The notes under the pieces: model-generated
Databases searched by the model: none
What the model was told of the DNA's origin: nothing
What the model saw: only the letters and a program-made list of their open reading frames with translations
Made by a program: the position numbers and the translations under genes
Part shown: positions 1 to 8,408 of the stretch, in pieces
Numbering within the stretch: position 1 is the stretch's first letter
Layout: the number at the start of each line of letters is the position of its first letter
Assembly: GCA_948444795.1 (NCBI GenBank)
Contig: CAOJUX010000007.1
Span: forward strand, 1-45,702
Reading direction: 5' to 3'
DNA length: 45,702 bases
From: an uncultured Erysipelotrichaceae bacterium
GTDB taxonomy: Bacteria > Bacillota_I > Bacilli_A > RF39 > UBA660

Positions 1-176
1 AAACACAAGGATGGCATGGAGACTACACTAATTTTGTTAACTCTAGTAATCCTTGGCTTAGGCGTAGTGGCAATTCTGGCGGTACCGCTATTACTGGTGT
101 GTTTAGTTTTAATTACAACTATGGTGGAGCTTCTTCTGATGGGGGTTTCCGTCTAGTTTTATATCCAAATAAATAA
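1..176 (+). CDS. C-terminal end of a surface protein (lectin-like fold), partial
   Basis: The gene is cut by the window edge; codons run from base 3 to a TAA at 174-176, giving about 57 residues. The tail is rich in Gly, Ser, Asn and aromatics and ends in a GGFRLVL motif. Such a G-F-R-[LV]-x-L ending, preceded by a W-x-R-x-G stretch (here PWLRRSGNSGG), is typical of the C-type-lectin/formylglycine-generating-enzyme fold used by bacterial surface proteins and by diversity-generating retroelement targets. No reverse transcriptase or template repeat is in the window, so nothing shows that this copy is diversified. Family assignment is by motif only. Confidence 0.55.
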   Translation, partial: TQGWHGDYTNFVNSSNPWLRRSGNSGGTAITGVFSFNYNYGGASSDGGFRLVLYPNK

Positions 177-372
177 AAATGTAAATATTTATATATCCGA
201 AAGTAATCTTTAAAACAGTAATGATATGCCAGAATTACTTTGAAAAATAATAGAGGTAATTAACAGATGATAAACTAGAGAATATAGAAATAATAGATGT
301 GAATCTAGATTTTATTAAAATATATATGGTATGATTTAGAGAAAAAAGAGATATTATCATTAAAGTAACAAT

Positions 373-402
373 AATACTAAGGTTAAATCTTTAGTATTTT
401 CT
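373..402 (+). terminator. Candidate intrinsic terminator upstream of rplI
   Basis: AATACTAA (373-380) and TTAGTATT (391-398) form an 8-bp stem around a ten-base loop, followed by TTCTT. The stem is AT-only and the T-run short, so this is a moderate candidate. Confidence 0.4.
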
Positions 403-459
403 TATTGTGCTAAATAAAAATTGTATATTAATATTATTCATTTATTTTAAGTACTTTCA

Positions 460-488
460 TAGACTTTAATTTAAGAATTTGATAAAAT
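460..488 (+). promoter_or_regulatory. Promoter of rplI-dnaB
   Basis: TAGACT (460-465) and TAAAAT (483-488) are separated by 17 bases and lie just upstream of the rplI ribosome site. This fits a SigA-type promoter. Confidence 0.5.
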
Positions 489-509
489 ATAAATTGATTG
501 GAGGACTTT

Positions 510-956
510 ATGAAAGTAATATTAATAAAAGATGTTAAAAACCAAGGAAAATGTGATGATATTATTGAAGTAAGTGATGGATATGCTAATAATTTTTTGA
601 TAAAAAATAAGCTAGCAGTACCATATTCAAAAAGAAGTAAAGAAGTTTTAGATAGAGAACTAAATACTAAAAAAGAGAATGAAGCTAAAAAAATAGCTGA
701 ATGTGAAGAACTAAAAAAACAAATTCTCAAAAGTAAATATATATTTTATTTAAAATCCGGAAAAAATGATCAAGCCTTTGGAAGTATTTCTACTAAACAA
801 ATTCATGAAGAACTAAAGAAACAAGGTTTTAATATAGATAAAAAATGTATTCATTTGCAAGAAAACTTAGATTCTTTAGGATCTTATAATATAGAAATAG
901 AACTACATAAAAAAGTTAAATTTAATTTGAATATCGAAATAAAAAAGAAAAATTAA
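510..956 (+). CDS. rplI: 50S ribosomal protein L9
   Basis: Large-subunit protein that binds 23S rRNA near the L1 stalk base. The 148-residue product has the L9 layout: an N-terminal domain starting MKVILIKDVKNQGK with the signature DGYANNFLIKNKLAVP near residues 24-39, a Lys/Glu-rich connecting helix (about 45-75), and a C-terminal domain. An in-frame TTG 12 bases upstream overlaps the GGAGG ribosome site (500-504), so the ATG at 510 is the start. dnaB follows after 12 bases, the usual rplI-dnaB pairing of Bacillota. Confidence 0.96.
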   Translation: MKVILIKDVKNQGKCDDIIEVSDGYANNFLIKNKLAVPYSKRSKEVLDRELNTKKENEAKKIAECEELKKQILKSKYIFYLKSGKNDQAFGSISTKQIHEELKKQGFNIDKKCIHLQENLDSLGSYNIEIELHKKVKFNLNIEIKKKN

Positions 957-968
957 GGAAGTGAAACT

Positions 969-2318
969 ATGGCAGTAAAACAAATGCCTCAAAACCTAGA
1001 AGCTGAGATGAGCTGCCTAGGAGTATGTTTCTTGAATAAATATGCATTAGAGAAAGTATGTGAAGAATTACAACCAGATATGTTTTATAGTGATGCAAAC
1101 AAAAAAATATTTTTAGCATTACAAGAATTACATAAAAATAATATTCCTGTTGATATTACAACTATAAAAAATGAATTAGACAAAGAAAAAAATCTTAATG
1201 CTATTGGAGGAATTGAATATTTATCAGATACCATTGATACTGTTGCAACAACAGCTAATTTAGATTCTTATATTAATATCGTAAAAGAAAAAGCAACCAG
1301 AAGAAATTTAATAGACACAGCAACAAATATAATTACAGATACTTATGAAGAAAATAAAGATTTAACTTTATTACTAGATCAAGCTGAACAAAAAGTCTTA
1401 AATGTTGTAAGAGCTAGAGTAACAAGTGAATTTACTCCAATTAGTGAAGCTCTAAGAAGAGCGCAAGAGAATTTAGAAATAATAGCTAAAAATAAAAGCG
1501 CTATAACAGGACTTCAAACGGGGTTTTATGATTTAGATCAAGCTACAAGTGGTCTTCATGAAGGAGAACTTATAATAATCGCCGCAAGACCAGGTATGGG
1601 AAAAACTGCCTTTGCTTTAAATCTTGCAACAAATGCTGCATTTACAACTGATAAAGCTATTGCTATATTTAACTTAGAAATGAGTGCAGAACAATTAGTA
1701 AATCGTATGATTAGTGCTGTAGGACAAATTGAAGGCGATAAACTAAAAACTGGCATGCTAGGTAATAATGATTGGAAAAAATATAATGAAGCAATGAGTC
1801 AACTTGCTGATACCAATATCTATATAGAAGATAATGCATCTATTACTGCTAGCGAAATAAAAGCAAAATGTCGAAGATTAGCTGGAAGTGAAAAAGGCCT
1901 TGCTCTAGTTGTAATAGATTACTTACAACTTGTAACAACTGGTGGAAGAACAGAATCACGTCAAGTAGAAGTATCAGATATATCTCGTGCCTTTAAAACA
2001 ATGGCTATGGAATTAAAAGTTCCTGTTATTGCACTTGCCCAATTATCTAGAAATGCAGAGAGAAGAGAATCTAATCAACCCCGCCTTGCAGATTTACGTG
2101 AATCTGGTTCAATAGAACAAGATGCTGACTTAGTAATGTTTTTAAATAGACAAGATTATTTTGAAAATAAAACTGCCGAAAATAAAGCAAATATAGTACC
2201 AGTTGATTTAATTGTAGCAAAACATCGTCGTGGTTCAACCGGCCTTTATCAACTATTATTTGAACTTGATAAAAGCTGCTTTAAAAATTATGCTAAAACT
2301 GAAGAACCAAATTATTAA
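969..2318 (+). CDS. dnaB: Replicative DNA helicase DnaB (DnaC of Bacillus)
   Basis: Hexameric 5'-3' helicase that unwinds DNA at the replication fork. The 449-residue protein has an N-terminal primase-interaction domain (about 1-105), a linker, and a RecA-like ATPase domain with Walker A ARPGMGKTAFA (near 207-217), Walker B LVVIDYLQL, and the late motifs QLSRNAERR and DLRESGSIEQDAD. The length is normal. It sits 12 bases after rplI and is probably co-transcribed with it and with the downstream peptidase gene. Confidence 0.97.
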   Translation: MAVKQMPQNLEAEMSCLGVCFLNKYALEKVCEELQPDMFYSDANKKIFLALQELHKNNIPVDITTIKNELDKEKNLNAIGGIEYLSDTIDTVATTANLDSYINIVKEKATRRNLIDTATNIITDTYEENKDLTLLLDQAEQKVLNVVRARVTSEFTPISEALRRAQENLEIIAKNKSAITGLQTGFYDLDQATSGLHEGELIIIAARPGMGKTAFALNLATNAAFTTDKAIAIFNLEMSAEQLVNRMISAVGQIEGDKLKTGMLGNNDWKKYNEAMSQLADTNIYIEDNASITASEIKAKCRRLAGSEKGLALVVIDYLQLVTTGGRTESRQVEVSDISRAFKTMAMELKVPVIALAQLSRNAERRESNQPRLADLRESGSIEQDADLVMFLNRQDYFENKTAENKANIVPVDLIVAKHRRGSTGLYQLLFELDKSCFKNYAKTEEPNY

Positions 2319-2333
2319 AAAGGAATGATTAAG

Positions 2334-3866
2334 TTGAAAAAAGAAGAATTAATAAAAACTTGTATTATAACATTTCTAATTGTTGGAATGTTTATAATCG
2401 TAGGATTTACTAAAAGAGATAATGAAAGTGCTAGAGAAGTATATCAAGTATATTTAAATGGCGAAAAATTGGGTTTAATAAATTCTAAAAATGAGCTATA
2501 TGATTTAATTAATGAAGAGCAAAAAGATATTAAAGAGAAATATAATGTAGATACTGTCTACCCTTCAAATGGTTTTGCTATTAAAGAATATAATACTTAT
2601 AATGAAAATATAACTGATGTTAAAAGTATATATAACCAAATAAAAAATGAAGACGATTTTACTATATCAGGATATATTATCAAAATAAAGAGCAAAGATA
2701 AAGATGATGTTAATATTTATGTTACTAGCGAAAATGTGTTTAAAGAAGCTTTAATTAACGTTATTACAGCATTTGTAAATGAAGATGATTATAATAATTA
2801 TATGAATAACAGTCAAAATCAAATTGATGATATTGGTAAAATAATAGAAAAAATGTATTTTGAAGAAACAATAACTATCAAACCATCTTTTATTAGCATA
2901 AAAGAAAAAATATATAATGATCCTACAGAACTTACTAAATATTTAATGTTTGGATCAACAGAAAATCAAACTTTATATAAAATAGCAGAAGGGGATACAA
3001 TAGCATCTATTTCTGAAAATAATAAGTTAAATGTAAAAGAATTTTTAATAGCAAATCCTAAGTATAAAGACGAAAATGCAATGCTTGCAATTGGAGATAC
3101 TGCTAATATTGCCCTTATCAATCCAGTTCTTACTTTAGTAGAAAATCTGCATGTTGTAGAAGACGTAGAACAAGTATATACTAAAGAAGTCGTATATGAT
3201 AAAACTAAACCTAATTCATTTAATGAAATAACTCAAAAAGGTATAACAGGTATTGTACGAAGTACTCAAAAAGTTCAAGTAGTAAATGGTGAACAAAATC
3301 AAGGTGTAGAAAAAATAAGCGATATAACTATTAGAGAAACTCAAAATGAAATAATTACTCAAGGTGGAACTAAACCAATAACTAGAAGACCAAGCGGAGG
3401 AAGTACTCCAATTACTGGAAGTTATATTGATACAGGTCTAGACTGGGGATGGCCAACCAACAGGCCATATATTATAACATCTAATTTTGAATGGCGTTGG
3501 GGGTCATTCCATAATGCTATTGATATTTCTGGTACTGGAATGGGGTCACCTATTTACGCAACAAAAGATGGTGAAGTATTTGAAGTTAATAATACTTGTT
3601 CAAATGTCGGATATTATAGAAGCCAATGTGGTGGATCATATGGTAATTATGTTGTAATAAGACATGATAATGGAATTTATACAATGTATGCTCATTTACT
3701 GAGAAATGTCCCAGTACGTGTAGGGCAAACTGTATCAAGAGGACAAATAATTGGTAGTATGGGAAGTAGTGGTTCATCAACTGGTACCCACTTGCATTAT
3801 GGGGTTTCAATAGGAACACCAAATAAAGGTGGAACTTGGATAAATCCATGGAGATTATATAGATAA
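2334..3866 (+). CDS. Membrane-anchored M23 endopeptidase with LysM and G5-like domains
   Basis: Probable cell-wall hydrolase that cuts peptidoglycan cross-bridges outside the membrane. Seen in order: a transmembrane anchor (about 7-25), a long spacer, a LysM domain (about 220-265, TLYKIAEGDTIASIS), a G5-like beta segment (about 270-350), and a C-terminal M23 peptidase domain. The zinc motifs are intact: H393 and D397 in HNAID, and the H486-L-H488 pair. The ATG at 2325 touches the AAGGA ribosome site, so the TTG at 2334 (MKKEELIK...) is the better start, giving 510 residues. The stop overlaps the next ATG by one base. The architecture is like that of clostridial wall peptidases; the specific substrate is unknown. 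Confidence 0.85.
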   Translation: MKKEELIKTCIITFLIVGMFIIVGFTKRDNESAREVYQVYLNGEKLGLINSKNELYDLINEEQKDIKEKYNVDTVYPSNGFAIKEYNTYNENITDVKSIYNQIKNEDDFTISGYIIKIKSKDKDDVNIYVTSENVFKEALINVITAFVNEDDYNNYMNNSQNQIDDIGKIIEKMYFEETITIKPSFISIKEKIYNDPTELTKYLMFGSTENQTLYKIAEGDTIASISENNKLNVKEFLIANPKYKDENAMLAIGDTANIALINPVLTLVENLHVVEDVEQVYTKEVVYDKTKPNSFNEITQKGITGIVRSTQKVQVVNGEQNQGVEKISDITIRETQNEIITQGGTKPITRRPSGGSTPITGSYIDTGLDWGWPTNRPYIITSNFEWRWGSFHNAIDISGTGMGSPIYATKDGEVFEVNNTCSNVGYYRSQCGGSYGNYVVIRHDNGIYTMYAHLLRNVPVRVGQTVSRGQIIGSMGSSGSSTGTHLHYGVSIGTPNKGGTWINPWRLYR

Positions 3867-4624
3867 TGAAAGTAGTAGTACTCGCAAGTGGTTCTGAAGG
3901 AAATGCAACATATATAGAAACTAATGAAATAAAATTAATTATTGATTTAGGAAAAAATGCCAAATATATTAAAGAACAGTTAGACAAAATAAAAGTTACT
4001 CCAGAAGAGATTGATTATATTTTAATAAGTCATACTCATAAGGATCATACAAGTGCTTTAAAAGTATTTACCAATAAATATAAAACTAAAGTGTTATTAT
4101 CACAAGAAATGTTTTATGATTTAAATGACCTGAAAGATTATGATAATATTATAATTTATGAAGATGATATTTACCTTAAAAATGTTAAAATAGAAACAAT
4201 TAAATCTTCTCATGATGCTCCTGATTCAAGAAATTTTATTGTTTCAGATAATAAAACCTCTGTTGTATATGTAACAGATACAGGATATGTTAATCGTAAA
4301 TATTTTAAAAATTTAAAAAATAAAGATATTTATTTATTTGAAAGTAATCATGATATAGAAATGCTTATGAATGGTCCATATCCAAAATGGCTAAAAACTC
4401 GCGTTTTAGGTTCATTTGGGCATTTATCTAATAAAGATTCATCATTTTATTTAACAAAATTAATAGGTGAAAATACTAAAAAAATAGTATTAATGCATTT
4501 AAGCCATATTAATAATACACCTGAAAAAGCTTTAGAAACTGTTAATAAAACTTTTAAAGAATATAATATAGAATTTAAAAATATAACTTATGCTAAACAA
4601 TCTGAAATAACTAAGGTGATTTAA
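3866..4624 (+). CDS. walJ: MBL-fold metallohydrolase, WalJ/YycJ type
   Basis: Metallo-beta-lactamase-fold protein of the YycJ family, which in Bacillus belongs to the walRK neighbourhood and has been tied to coordinating replication and division. The motifs are the opening MKVVVLASGSEGNATYIE, the metal ligands HTHKDH (near residue 55) and a later HLS near 210. Length 252 is typical. It overlaps the upstream stop by one base and is followed directly by rlmH, an order also seen near the origin in Bacillus. The walR and walK genes themselves are absent here. Confidence 0.85.
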   Translation: MKVVVLASGSEGNATYIETNEIKLIIDLGKNAKYIKEQLDKIKVTPEEIDYILISHTHKDHTSALKVFTNKYKTKVLLSQEMFYDLNDLKDYDNIIIYEDDIYLKNVKIETIKSSHDAPDSRNFIVSDNKTSVVYVTDTGYVNRKYFKNLKNKDIYLFESNHDIEMLMNGPYPKWLKTRVLGSFGHLSNKDSSFYLTKLIGENTKKIVLMHLSHINNTPEKALETVNKTFKEYNIEFKNITYAKQSEITKVI

Positions 4625-5062
4625 GTGATAAAAATAATATGTTTAGGAAAAATTAAAGAAAAATATTTGATTGAGTTAATTAATGATTATCAAAAACGAA
4701 TTTCCAAATATCATAAAATAGAAATAATAGAATTAAAAGATGAAGATTCTATAGAAAAAGAAGAAATAAGTATTAAGAAACATTTAAAAGATAAAGCCTA
4801 TATAATTACTCTAGAAATAGAGGGCAATATTATTACAAGTGTTGAATTTGCAAGTCTTTTAGATAAAACTTTTATTATAAGTAATAATATTACATTTATT
4901 ATAGGTAGTTCTTTAGGGCTTCCTGAAAATATAAAAAAAATATCTAATTATAAATTATCATTTTCTAAAATGACATTTCCTCATGGTTTATTTAGAGGTG
5001 TACTTTTAGAACAATTATATAGAGCTTTTAAAATTAATAATAACGAAACCTATCATAAATAA
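4625..5062 (+). CDS. rlmH: 23S rRNA (pseudouridine1915-N3)-methyltransferase RlmH
   Basis: SPOUT methyltransferase that modifies pseudouridine 1915 in helix 69 of 23S rRNA. The 145-residue product shows the family pattern: MIKIICLGKIKEKYL at the start, the glycine-rich cofactor knot FIIGSSLGLPENI, and the C-terminal SFSKMTFPHGLFRGVLLEQL. The start is GTG, preceded by AAGGTG (4612-4617) at good spacing. The last codons form the left arm of the intrinsic terminator, and the tail is slightly shorter than the usual 155-160 residues. Confidence 0.95.
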   Translation: MIKIICLGKIKEKYLIELINDYQKRISKYHKIEIIELKDEDSIEKEEISIKKHLKDKAYIITLEIEGNIITSVEFASLLDKTFIISNNITFIIGSSLGLPENIKKISNYKLSFSKMTFPHGLFRGVLLEQLYRAFKINNNETYHK

Positions 5063-5076
5063 GATAGGTTTTTTTA
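5046..5076 (+). terminator. Intrinsic terminator at the end of rlmH
   Basis: AAACCTATC (5046-5054) pairs with GATAGGTTT (5063-5071), followed by a T-run. The rlmH stop codon lies in the loop. Confidence 0.85.
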
Positions 5077-5084
5077 AGTAGCTA

Positions 5085-5093
5085 TGCTATAAT
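5085..5093 (+). promoter_or_regulatory. Extended -10 promoter of the MFS-like gene
   Basis: TGCTATAAT, a TGnTATAAT extended -10, lies 20 bases before the start codon and right after the rlmH terminator. No clear -35 is visible. Confidence 0.55.
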
Positions 5094-5112
5094 ATATAAT
5101 AGGTGTAGTAAA

Positions 5113-6309
5113 ATGAATAAAGAAATAAAAAAAATATTATTAGTTCTAGCTTTTGCATCTTTATCATCAGGAATGATGTATGGTTTTCAAAAACTGTGGA
5201 TGCAAGAAAATAATCTGACAGTTGCTACTATTGGGACAGTATTTTCTATTTGTTCTTTATTATCAGTATCAGTAATATTCTTATGTTCTAATATAATTAA
5301 TCAAACAAAATTAAAAAAGTTTGAATTAGGTATTATGGTTATAAAATTAGTATGTATTACTTCTTTATTTTTTTTAAATAATTCAGGGCATAATATATTA
5401 ATAAAATTTTTAATAATGATAGATTATATATTAGATGTAGAAATTTATACTTGCATATACCCAATGTTAACATTAATAAATAAAAATGATAAATTATATG
5501 CCAGAAAAGATTTAATTTATAAATTTTTATACTATTTTGCATTTTTAATAGCTGGTTTTATATTAGGCAAAAAAATATTTAATATTAAAATAAACTATAA
5601 TTTTTTTGTTTTTGCTTCAGCATTATCACTATTAATTGCAATAATAATATTAATTAAAACCAATTTAGAACAATATTATGGAAAAATTAAAAGTAAAAAA
5701 GATAAACAATTATTAATAGAATTAGTATCAAAATTAAAAGGTGATAAAATATCTATTTTTTATCTTATTGCCCATATAACAGGTTTAATATCATACTATT
5801 CCATTTTAGGTCTACTTGCTATTATATTTATTAATTATTTTAATTTCAGTACTAGTTCTTATTCTTTATTTAATACATTAATGGGAATCTTGGCTGTAAT
5901 TATTGGAAGTATAATTTTAGAAAAATTAACATTTAAAAATGATTATTTAAATGTTTTTGTAAAATTTGGAGGAAGAGTAGTAATATATTTATTAGCATTT
6001 ATAATAAATAATAAAGTAGTATATTTATTAGCGTTTATCTATACACTATTTTTTGCTGAATCTTACGTCCATATAATAGATGCTCCTTATATAAATAGAT
6101 ATGAAGGGAAATATCAGCTAGCATTTTGTAATTTAAAAGAAATGTGTGGATATTTAGGACGATCAATCGGCGTTTATCTATGTGGTTTATTATTTACTAT
6201 TAATATAAGAATGAATTTTGCAGTAGCATTTATATTTTGTTTAATAAATTTAGTATTTAGATATTTAGATATTAATTTAAGAAAGAAGGAAGAAAATGAT
6301 AGGAAATGA
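5113..6309 (+). CDS. Polytopic membrane protein, MFS transporter-like
   Basis: A 398-residue very hydrophobic protein with about 10-12 predicted membrane segments and Lys-rich cytoplasmic loops, consistent with a major facilitator superfamily transporter. The N-terminal half contains FQKLWMQENNLTVATIGTVF, like the first MFS helices, but I see no classic MFS signature and cannot name a substrate. AGGTG seven bases upstream supports the start. The end overlaps ung by 14 bases, so the two are probably translated from one message. Confidence 0.6.
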   Translation: MNKEIKKILLVLAFASLSSGMMYGFQKLWMQENNLTVATIGTVFSICSLLSVSVIFLCSNIINQTKLKKFELGIMVIKLVCITSLFFLNNSGHNILIKFLIMIDYILDVEIYTCIYPMLTLINKNDKLYARKDLIYKFLYYFAFLIAGFILGKKIFNIKINYNFFVFASALSLLIAIIILIKTNLEQYYGKIKSKKDKQLLIELVSKLKGDKISIFYLIAHITGLISYYSILGLLAIIFINYFNFSTSSYSLFNTLMGILAVIIGSIILEKLTFKNDYLNVFVKFGGRVVIYLLAFIINNKVVYLLAFIYTLFFAESYVHIIDAPYINRYEGKYQLAFCNLKEMCGYLGRSIGVYLCGLLFTINIRMNFAVAFIFCLINLVFRYLDINLRKKEENDRK

Positions 6310-6961
6310 TTGGGATAAAGTTTTAGAAATAATTGAAAATAGTGAAGGCTTTCATAAATTTTATAAAGTTATTGAAAATGAATATAATCAAAAAACAATA
6401 TTTCCGCCGAAAGGCTATATATTTAATGCTTTAAAGTTAACTCCATATAAAAATGTCAAAGTAGTTATTGTTGGGCAAGATCCATATCATGGAGAAGGTG
6501 AAGCGCATGGTCTTTCTTTTTCGGTTCGCAAAGGAATAAAAATACCACCTTCATTAAAAAATATATATAAAGAGTTGTATGATGATTTAGGCATAACACC
6601 TCCTGATAATGGAGAGCTTATTAAATGGGCAAAAGAAGGTGTGCTTTTACTTAATGCTGTTTTGACCGTCGAAAAAGATAAACCCGCTAGTCATAAAAAT
6701 TTAGGATGGGAAAAATTAACTGATTATATAATCAAAATTTTAAATAATAAAGAAACACCAGTTGTATTTATTTTATGGGGCAATTTTGCTAAGGAAAAAC
6801 AAAAATTAATAACTAATAAAAATCACTTAATTATTTCATCAGCTCATCCTAGCCCATTTTCAGCCAAATATGGTTTTTTTGGAAGCAAACCTTTTTCTAA
6901 AACAAATGATTTTCTAATTAAAAATAATATTAAACCAATTGATTGGGATTTAAAAAGCTAA
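6296..6961 (+). CDS. ung: Uracil-DNA glycosylase
   Basis: Removes uracil from DNA as the first step of base-excision repair. The 221-residue family-1 enzyme has the water-activating motif GQDPYHG (catalytic D62), the uracil-binding segment GVLLLNAVLTV, and the minor-groove loop HPSPFSA (catalytic H184). Length and order of motifs are normal. A purine-rich ribosome site (AAGAAGGAAG) lies inside the end of the upstream membrane-protein gene. A terminator shared with the convergent lemA follows. Confidence 0.97.
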   Translation: MIGNDWDKVLEIIENSEGFHKFYKVIENEYNQKTIFPPKGYIFNALKLTPYKNVKVVIVGQDPYHGEGEAHGLSFSVRKGIKIPPSLKNIYKELYDDLGITPPDNGELIKWAKEGVLLLNAVLTVEKDKPASHKNLGWEKLTDYIIKILNNKETPVVFILWGNFAKEKQKLITNKNHLIISSAHPSPFSAKYGFFGSKPFSKTNDFLIKNNIKPIDWDLKS

Positions 6962-6982
6962 AAATATTTTTTTAGCTTATTT
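6955..6982. terminator. Bidirectional terminator between ung and lemA
   Basis: AAGCTAAAAA (6955-6964) pairs with TTTTTTAGCTT (6969-6979). The stem has A-rich and T-rich flanks on both sides and lies between convergent genes. Confidence 0.65.
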
Positions 6983-7525
6983 TAATTTGAAATCATTATA
7001 AATTTCATCTGTCATATCTTTTCCGTCAAAAAAAGGCTTAATTTTAAATCCATGAACTTTAGAAACAATATTTGAAGGGAATTTTCTAACTAAACCATTT
7101 ATTTCATTAGTATTCTTATTGTAGTATTCAGTAGAAGCAGATAATTTCTCGCTACTATTTCTAAATTTTTCAATTATTTCTTTAATTTCATTATCTTCTT
7201 TTAATTCTGGATAATCATCTCTAAATTTAAAAATTAAATTAATAGCTTCTTTTAATTTTCTATCAAGTTCAAAATTAGTAATATCTTTATATTTTAAATT
7301 AATATATTCTTTAAAATAATTTTTATCATCTTTTAAAATAGTTTTAATTTTATCACTAACTCTAACAATATAATCATATCTTTCTCTTAAAACTTCATCA
7401 ATTATTCCTTCAGAATGCTCTACTTTAGTTCTTAAATATTGTAATTTATTATAATAAACAATATAGATTATAGAAAGTATACAAATAATGATTATTAAAA
7501 CTAATAATATATATAATAATTTCAT
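6977..7525 (-). CDS. lemA: LemA family membrane protein
   Basis: LemA-family protein of unknown biochemical role: a short N-terminal tail, one transmembrane helix (about 5-25) and a helical domain. The family pattern is visible in the stretch with YNKLQYLRTKVEHSE and in the late NEINGLVRKFPSNIV (compare YN...YN..I..FP in LemA), followed by KPFFD. Family members are usually around 185 residues, as here (182). An in-frame GTG nine bases upstream overlaps the AGGTG ribosome site, so the ATG is the start. It is divergent from the hydrolase gene downstream. Confidence 0.85.
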   Translation of the reverse strand: MKLLYILLVLIIIICILSIIYIVYYNKLQYLRTKVEHSEGIIDEVLRERYDYIVRVSDKIKTILKDDKNYFKEYINLKYKDITNFELDRKLKEAINLIFKFRDDYPELKEDNEIKEIIEKFRNSSEKLSASTEYYNKNTNEINGLVRKFPSNIVSKVHGFKIKPFFDGKDMTDEIYNDFKLK

Positions 7526-7545
7526 TTTTATCACCTATTACATCC

Positions 7546-7551
7546 ATTATA
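7546..7551 (-). promoter_or_regulatory. -10 box of lemA
   Basis: On the minus strand TATAAT lies about 20 bases before the lemA start, in the short divergent intergenic region. Confidence 0.45.
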
Positions 7552-7571
7552 TCATCAAAATAATAAATATG

Positions 7572-7580
7572 TGATATAAT
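7572..7580 (+). promoter_or_regulatory. Extended -10 of the MBL hydrolase gene
   Basis: TGATATAAT lies 20 bases before the start codon, facing away from lemA. Confidence 0.55.
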
Positions 7581-7600
7581 TTAAAAAAATGGAGGAAAAA

Positions 7601-8098
7601 ATGAAAATCAAAACTATTATTGTAGGACCACTACAAACAAATTGCTATATTTTAACAAATGGTAATGATGCAATTATTGTTGATCCAGGAGATGAAGCAA
7701 TAAAAATAGAAAAAGAATTAGGAAACTTAAATTTAAAAGGTATACTTCTAACTCATAATCATTTTGATCATGTTGGGGCACTATCTTATTTTGAAAATAA
7801 ATATAATTTAAAACATAATGATAAAATAAAAGAATTTAATTATGAGACTATAAAGACACCAGGTCATACCAGTGACTCTATAACTTTCTATTTTAAAGAA
7901 GAAAATGTTATGTTTGTTGGAGATTTTATTTTTAAAAATGGTATAGGAAGAATGGACTTAGGTGGAAATGTAGAAGATATGAAAAATAGTTTAAAAAAGA
8001 TTTCCCAATATCCTAACAATATGGTTTTATATCCAGGACATGGTGATAAAACTACTCTTAAAGAAGAAATTAATAATTTTTCGTATTATATAAATTAA
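7601..8098 (+). CDS. MBL-fold hydrolase, glyoxalase II-like (YqgX type), short form
   Basis: Predicted zinc hydrolase. It begins MKIKTIIVGPLQTNCYIL, the usual opening of the YqgX/GloB-like group, and has the metal motif THNHFDHVG, then GHTSDS, the GDFIF aspartate and the final PGHGD. All metal ligands appear present. At 165 residues it is shorter than the usual 200-210, the loss lying between the HxHxDH motif and GHT. An ATG 12 bases upstream overlaps GGAGG, so the second ATG is the start. Substrate is uncertain. Confidence 0.8.
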   Translation: MKIKTIIVGPLQTNCYILTNGNDAIIVDPGDEAIKIEKELGNLNLKGILLTHNHFDHVGALSYFENKYNLKHNDKIKEFNYETIKTPGHTSDSITFYFKEENVMFVGDFIFKNGIGRMDLGGNVEDMKNSLKKISQYPNNMVLYPGHGDKTTLKEEINNFSYYIN

Positions 8099-8180
8099 GA
8101 TATATTATAAATTGGAACAAAAGTTTTTCGCAAAAAATCGAAACTTAAAATAATAAAAAATAACAAAAATAATAAAAAGC

Positions 8181-8209
8181 TTGTAGAAGAAAAAATAATA
8201 TGATAATAT
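8181..8209 (+). promoter_or_regulatory. Candidate promoter of antisense RNA
   Basis: TTGTAG (8181-8186), 17 bases, then TAATAT (8204-8209) preceded by TG at the extended -10 position. It points into the 3' end of the minus-strand toxin-like gene. Confidence 0.4.
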
Positions 8210-8215
8210 GTATGT

Positions 8216-8340
8216 AGATGAAGGAAACTTCATAAAATAAAAAATGTGTTACAAGAAAACTTTTGATAACACTTTGCTTTTATGTCAAAGCGTTATGCTC
8301 ATACATCGGTCAAATGTATATGTGAGCTAACGCTTTTATC
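8216..8340 (+). ncRNA. Candidate type I antitoxin RNA (antisense to 3' end of toxin message)
   Basis: No protein is encoded, but three hairpins follow a candidate promoter: ATGAAG-GAAA-CTTCAT (8219-8234), GTGTTA...TAACAC (8246-8272) and a long interrupted stem AAAGCGTTA...TAACGCTTT (8287-8335) ending in TTTTAT. Such an RNA of about 125 bases would cover the terminator, stop codon and last codons of the minus-strand toxin-like gene. That is the geometry of RatA/TxpA and SR4/BsrG. It is inferred from sequence only. Confidence 0.4.
8236..8272 (-). terminator. Terminator of the toxin-like gene
   Basis: Reading the minus strand, GTGTTA and TAACAC with an inner AAG/CTT pair form a hairpin followed by ATTTTTTATTTT. 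This is a good intrinsic terminator about 40 bases after the toxin stop codon. Confidence 0.6.
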
Positions 8341-8408
8341 ATGTCTAATACTATAAGTAGAATAATGATAACTATAAGAAATAGGATTAAGAAATCTTTC
8401 TTTCCCAT
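8310..8408 (-). CDS. Small hydrophobic toxin-like peptide (candidate type I toxin)
   Basis: A 32-codon gene: MGKKDFLILF followed by a run of Ile, Leu and Val, then LDMIKALAHIYI. It has a short basic start, one membrane helix and a polar end, like TxpA/BsrG/Fst-class toxins. Support: a near-perfect ribosome site AAGGAGG (8419-8425, ten bases before ATG), a minus-strand -10/-35 further upstream, an intrinsic terminator after it, and a convergent antisense RNA candidate. A 20-codon leader frame starting at TTG 8449 behind its own GGAGG overlaps the start, recalling hok/mok coupling. No homologue was checked; it could also be a regulatory or holin-like peptide. Confidence 0.55.
   Translation of the reverse strand: MGKKDFLILFLIVIIILLIVLDMIKALAHIYI

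Larger units (their letters stand above)
177..509. other. Intergenic stretch with terminator and rplI promoter
   Basis: No intact gene is visible. A short open stretch around 257-328 reads LTDDKLENIEIIDVNLDFIK before stopping and could be a gene remnant. The rest holds an inverted repeat near 373-400 and the promoter of rplI near 460-488. Confidence 0.4.

Noticed and set aside
434-730. Minus-strand 98-codon frame opposite rplI
   Set aside because: Antisense shadow of rplI with no ribosome site; Ser/Phe/Leu-rich composition typical of reverse frames.
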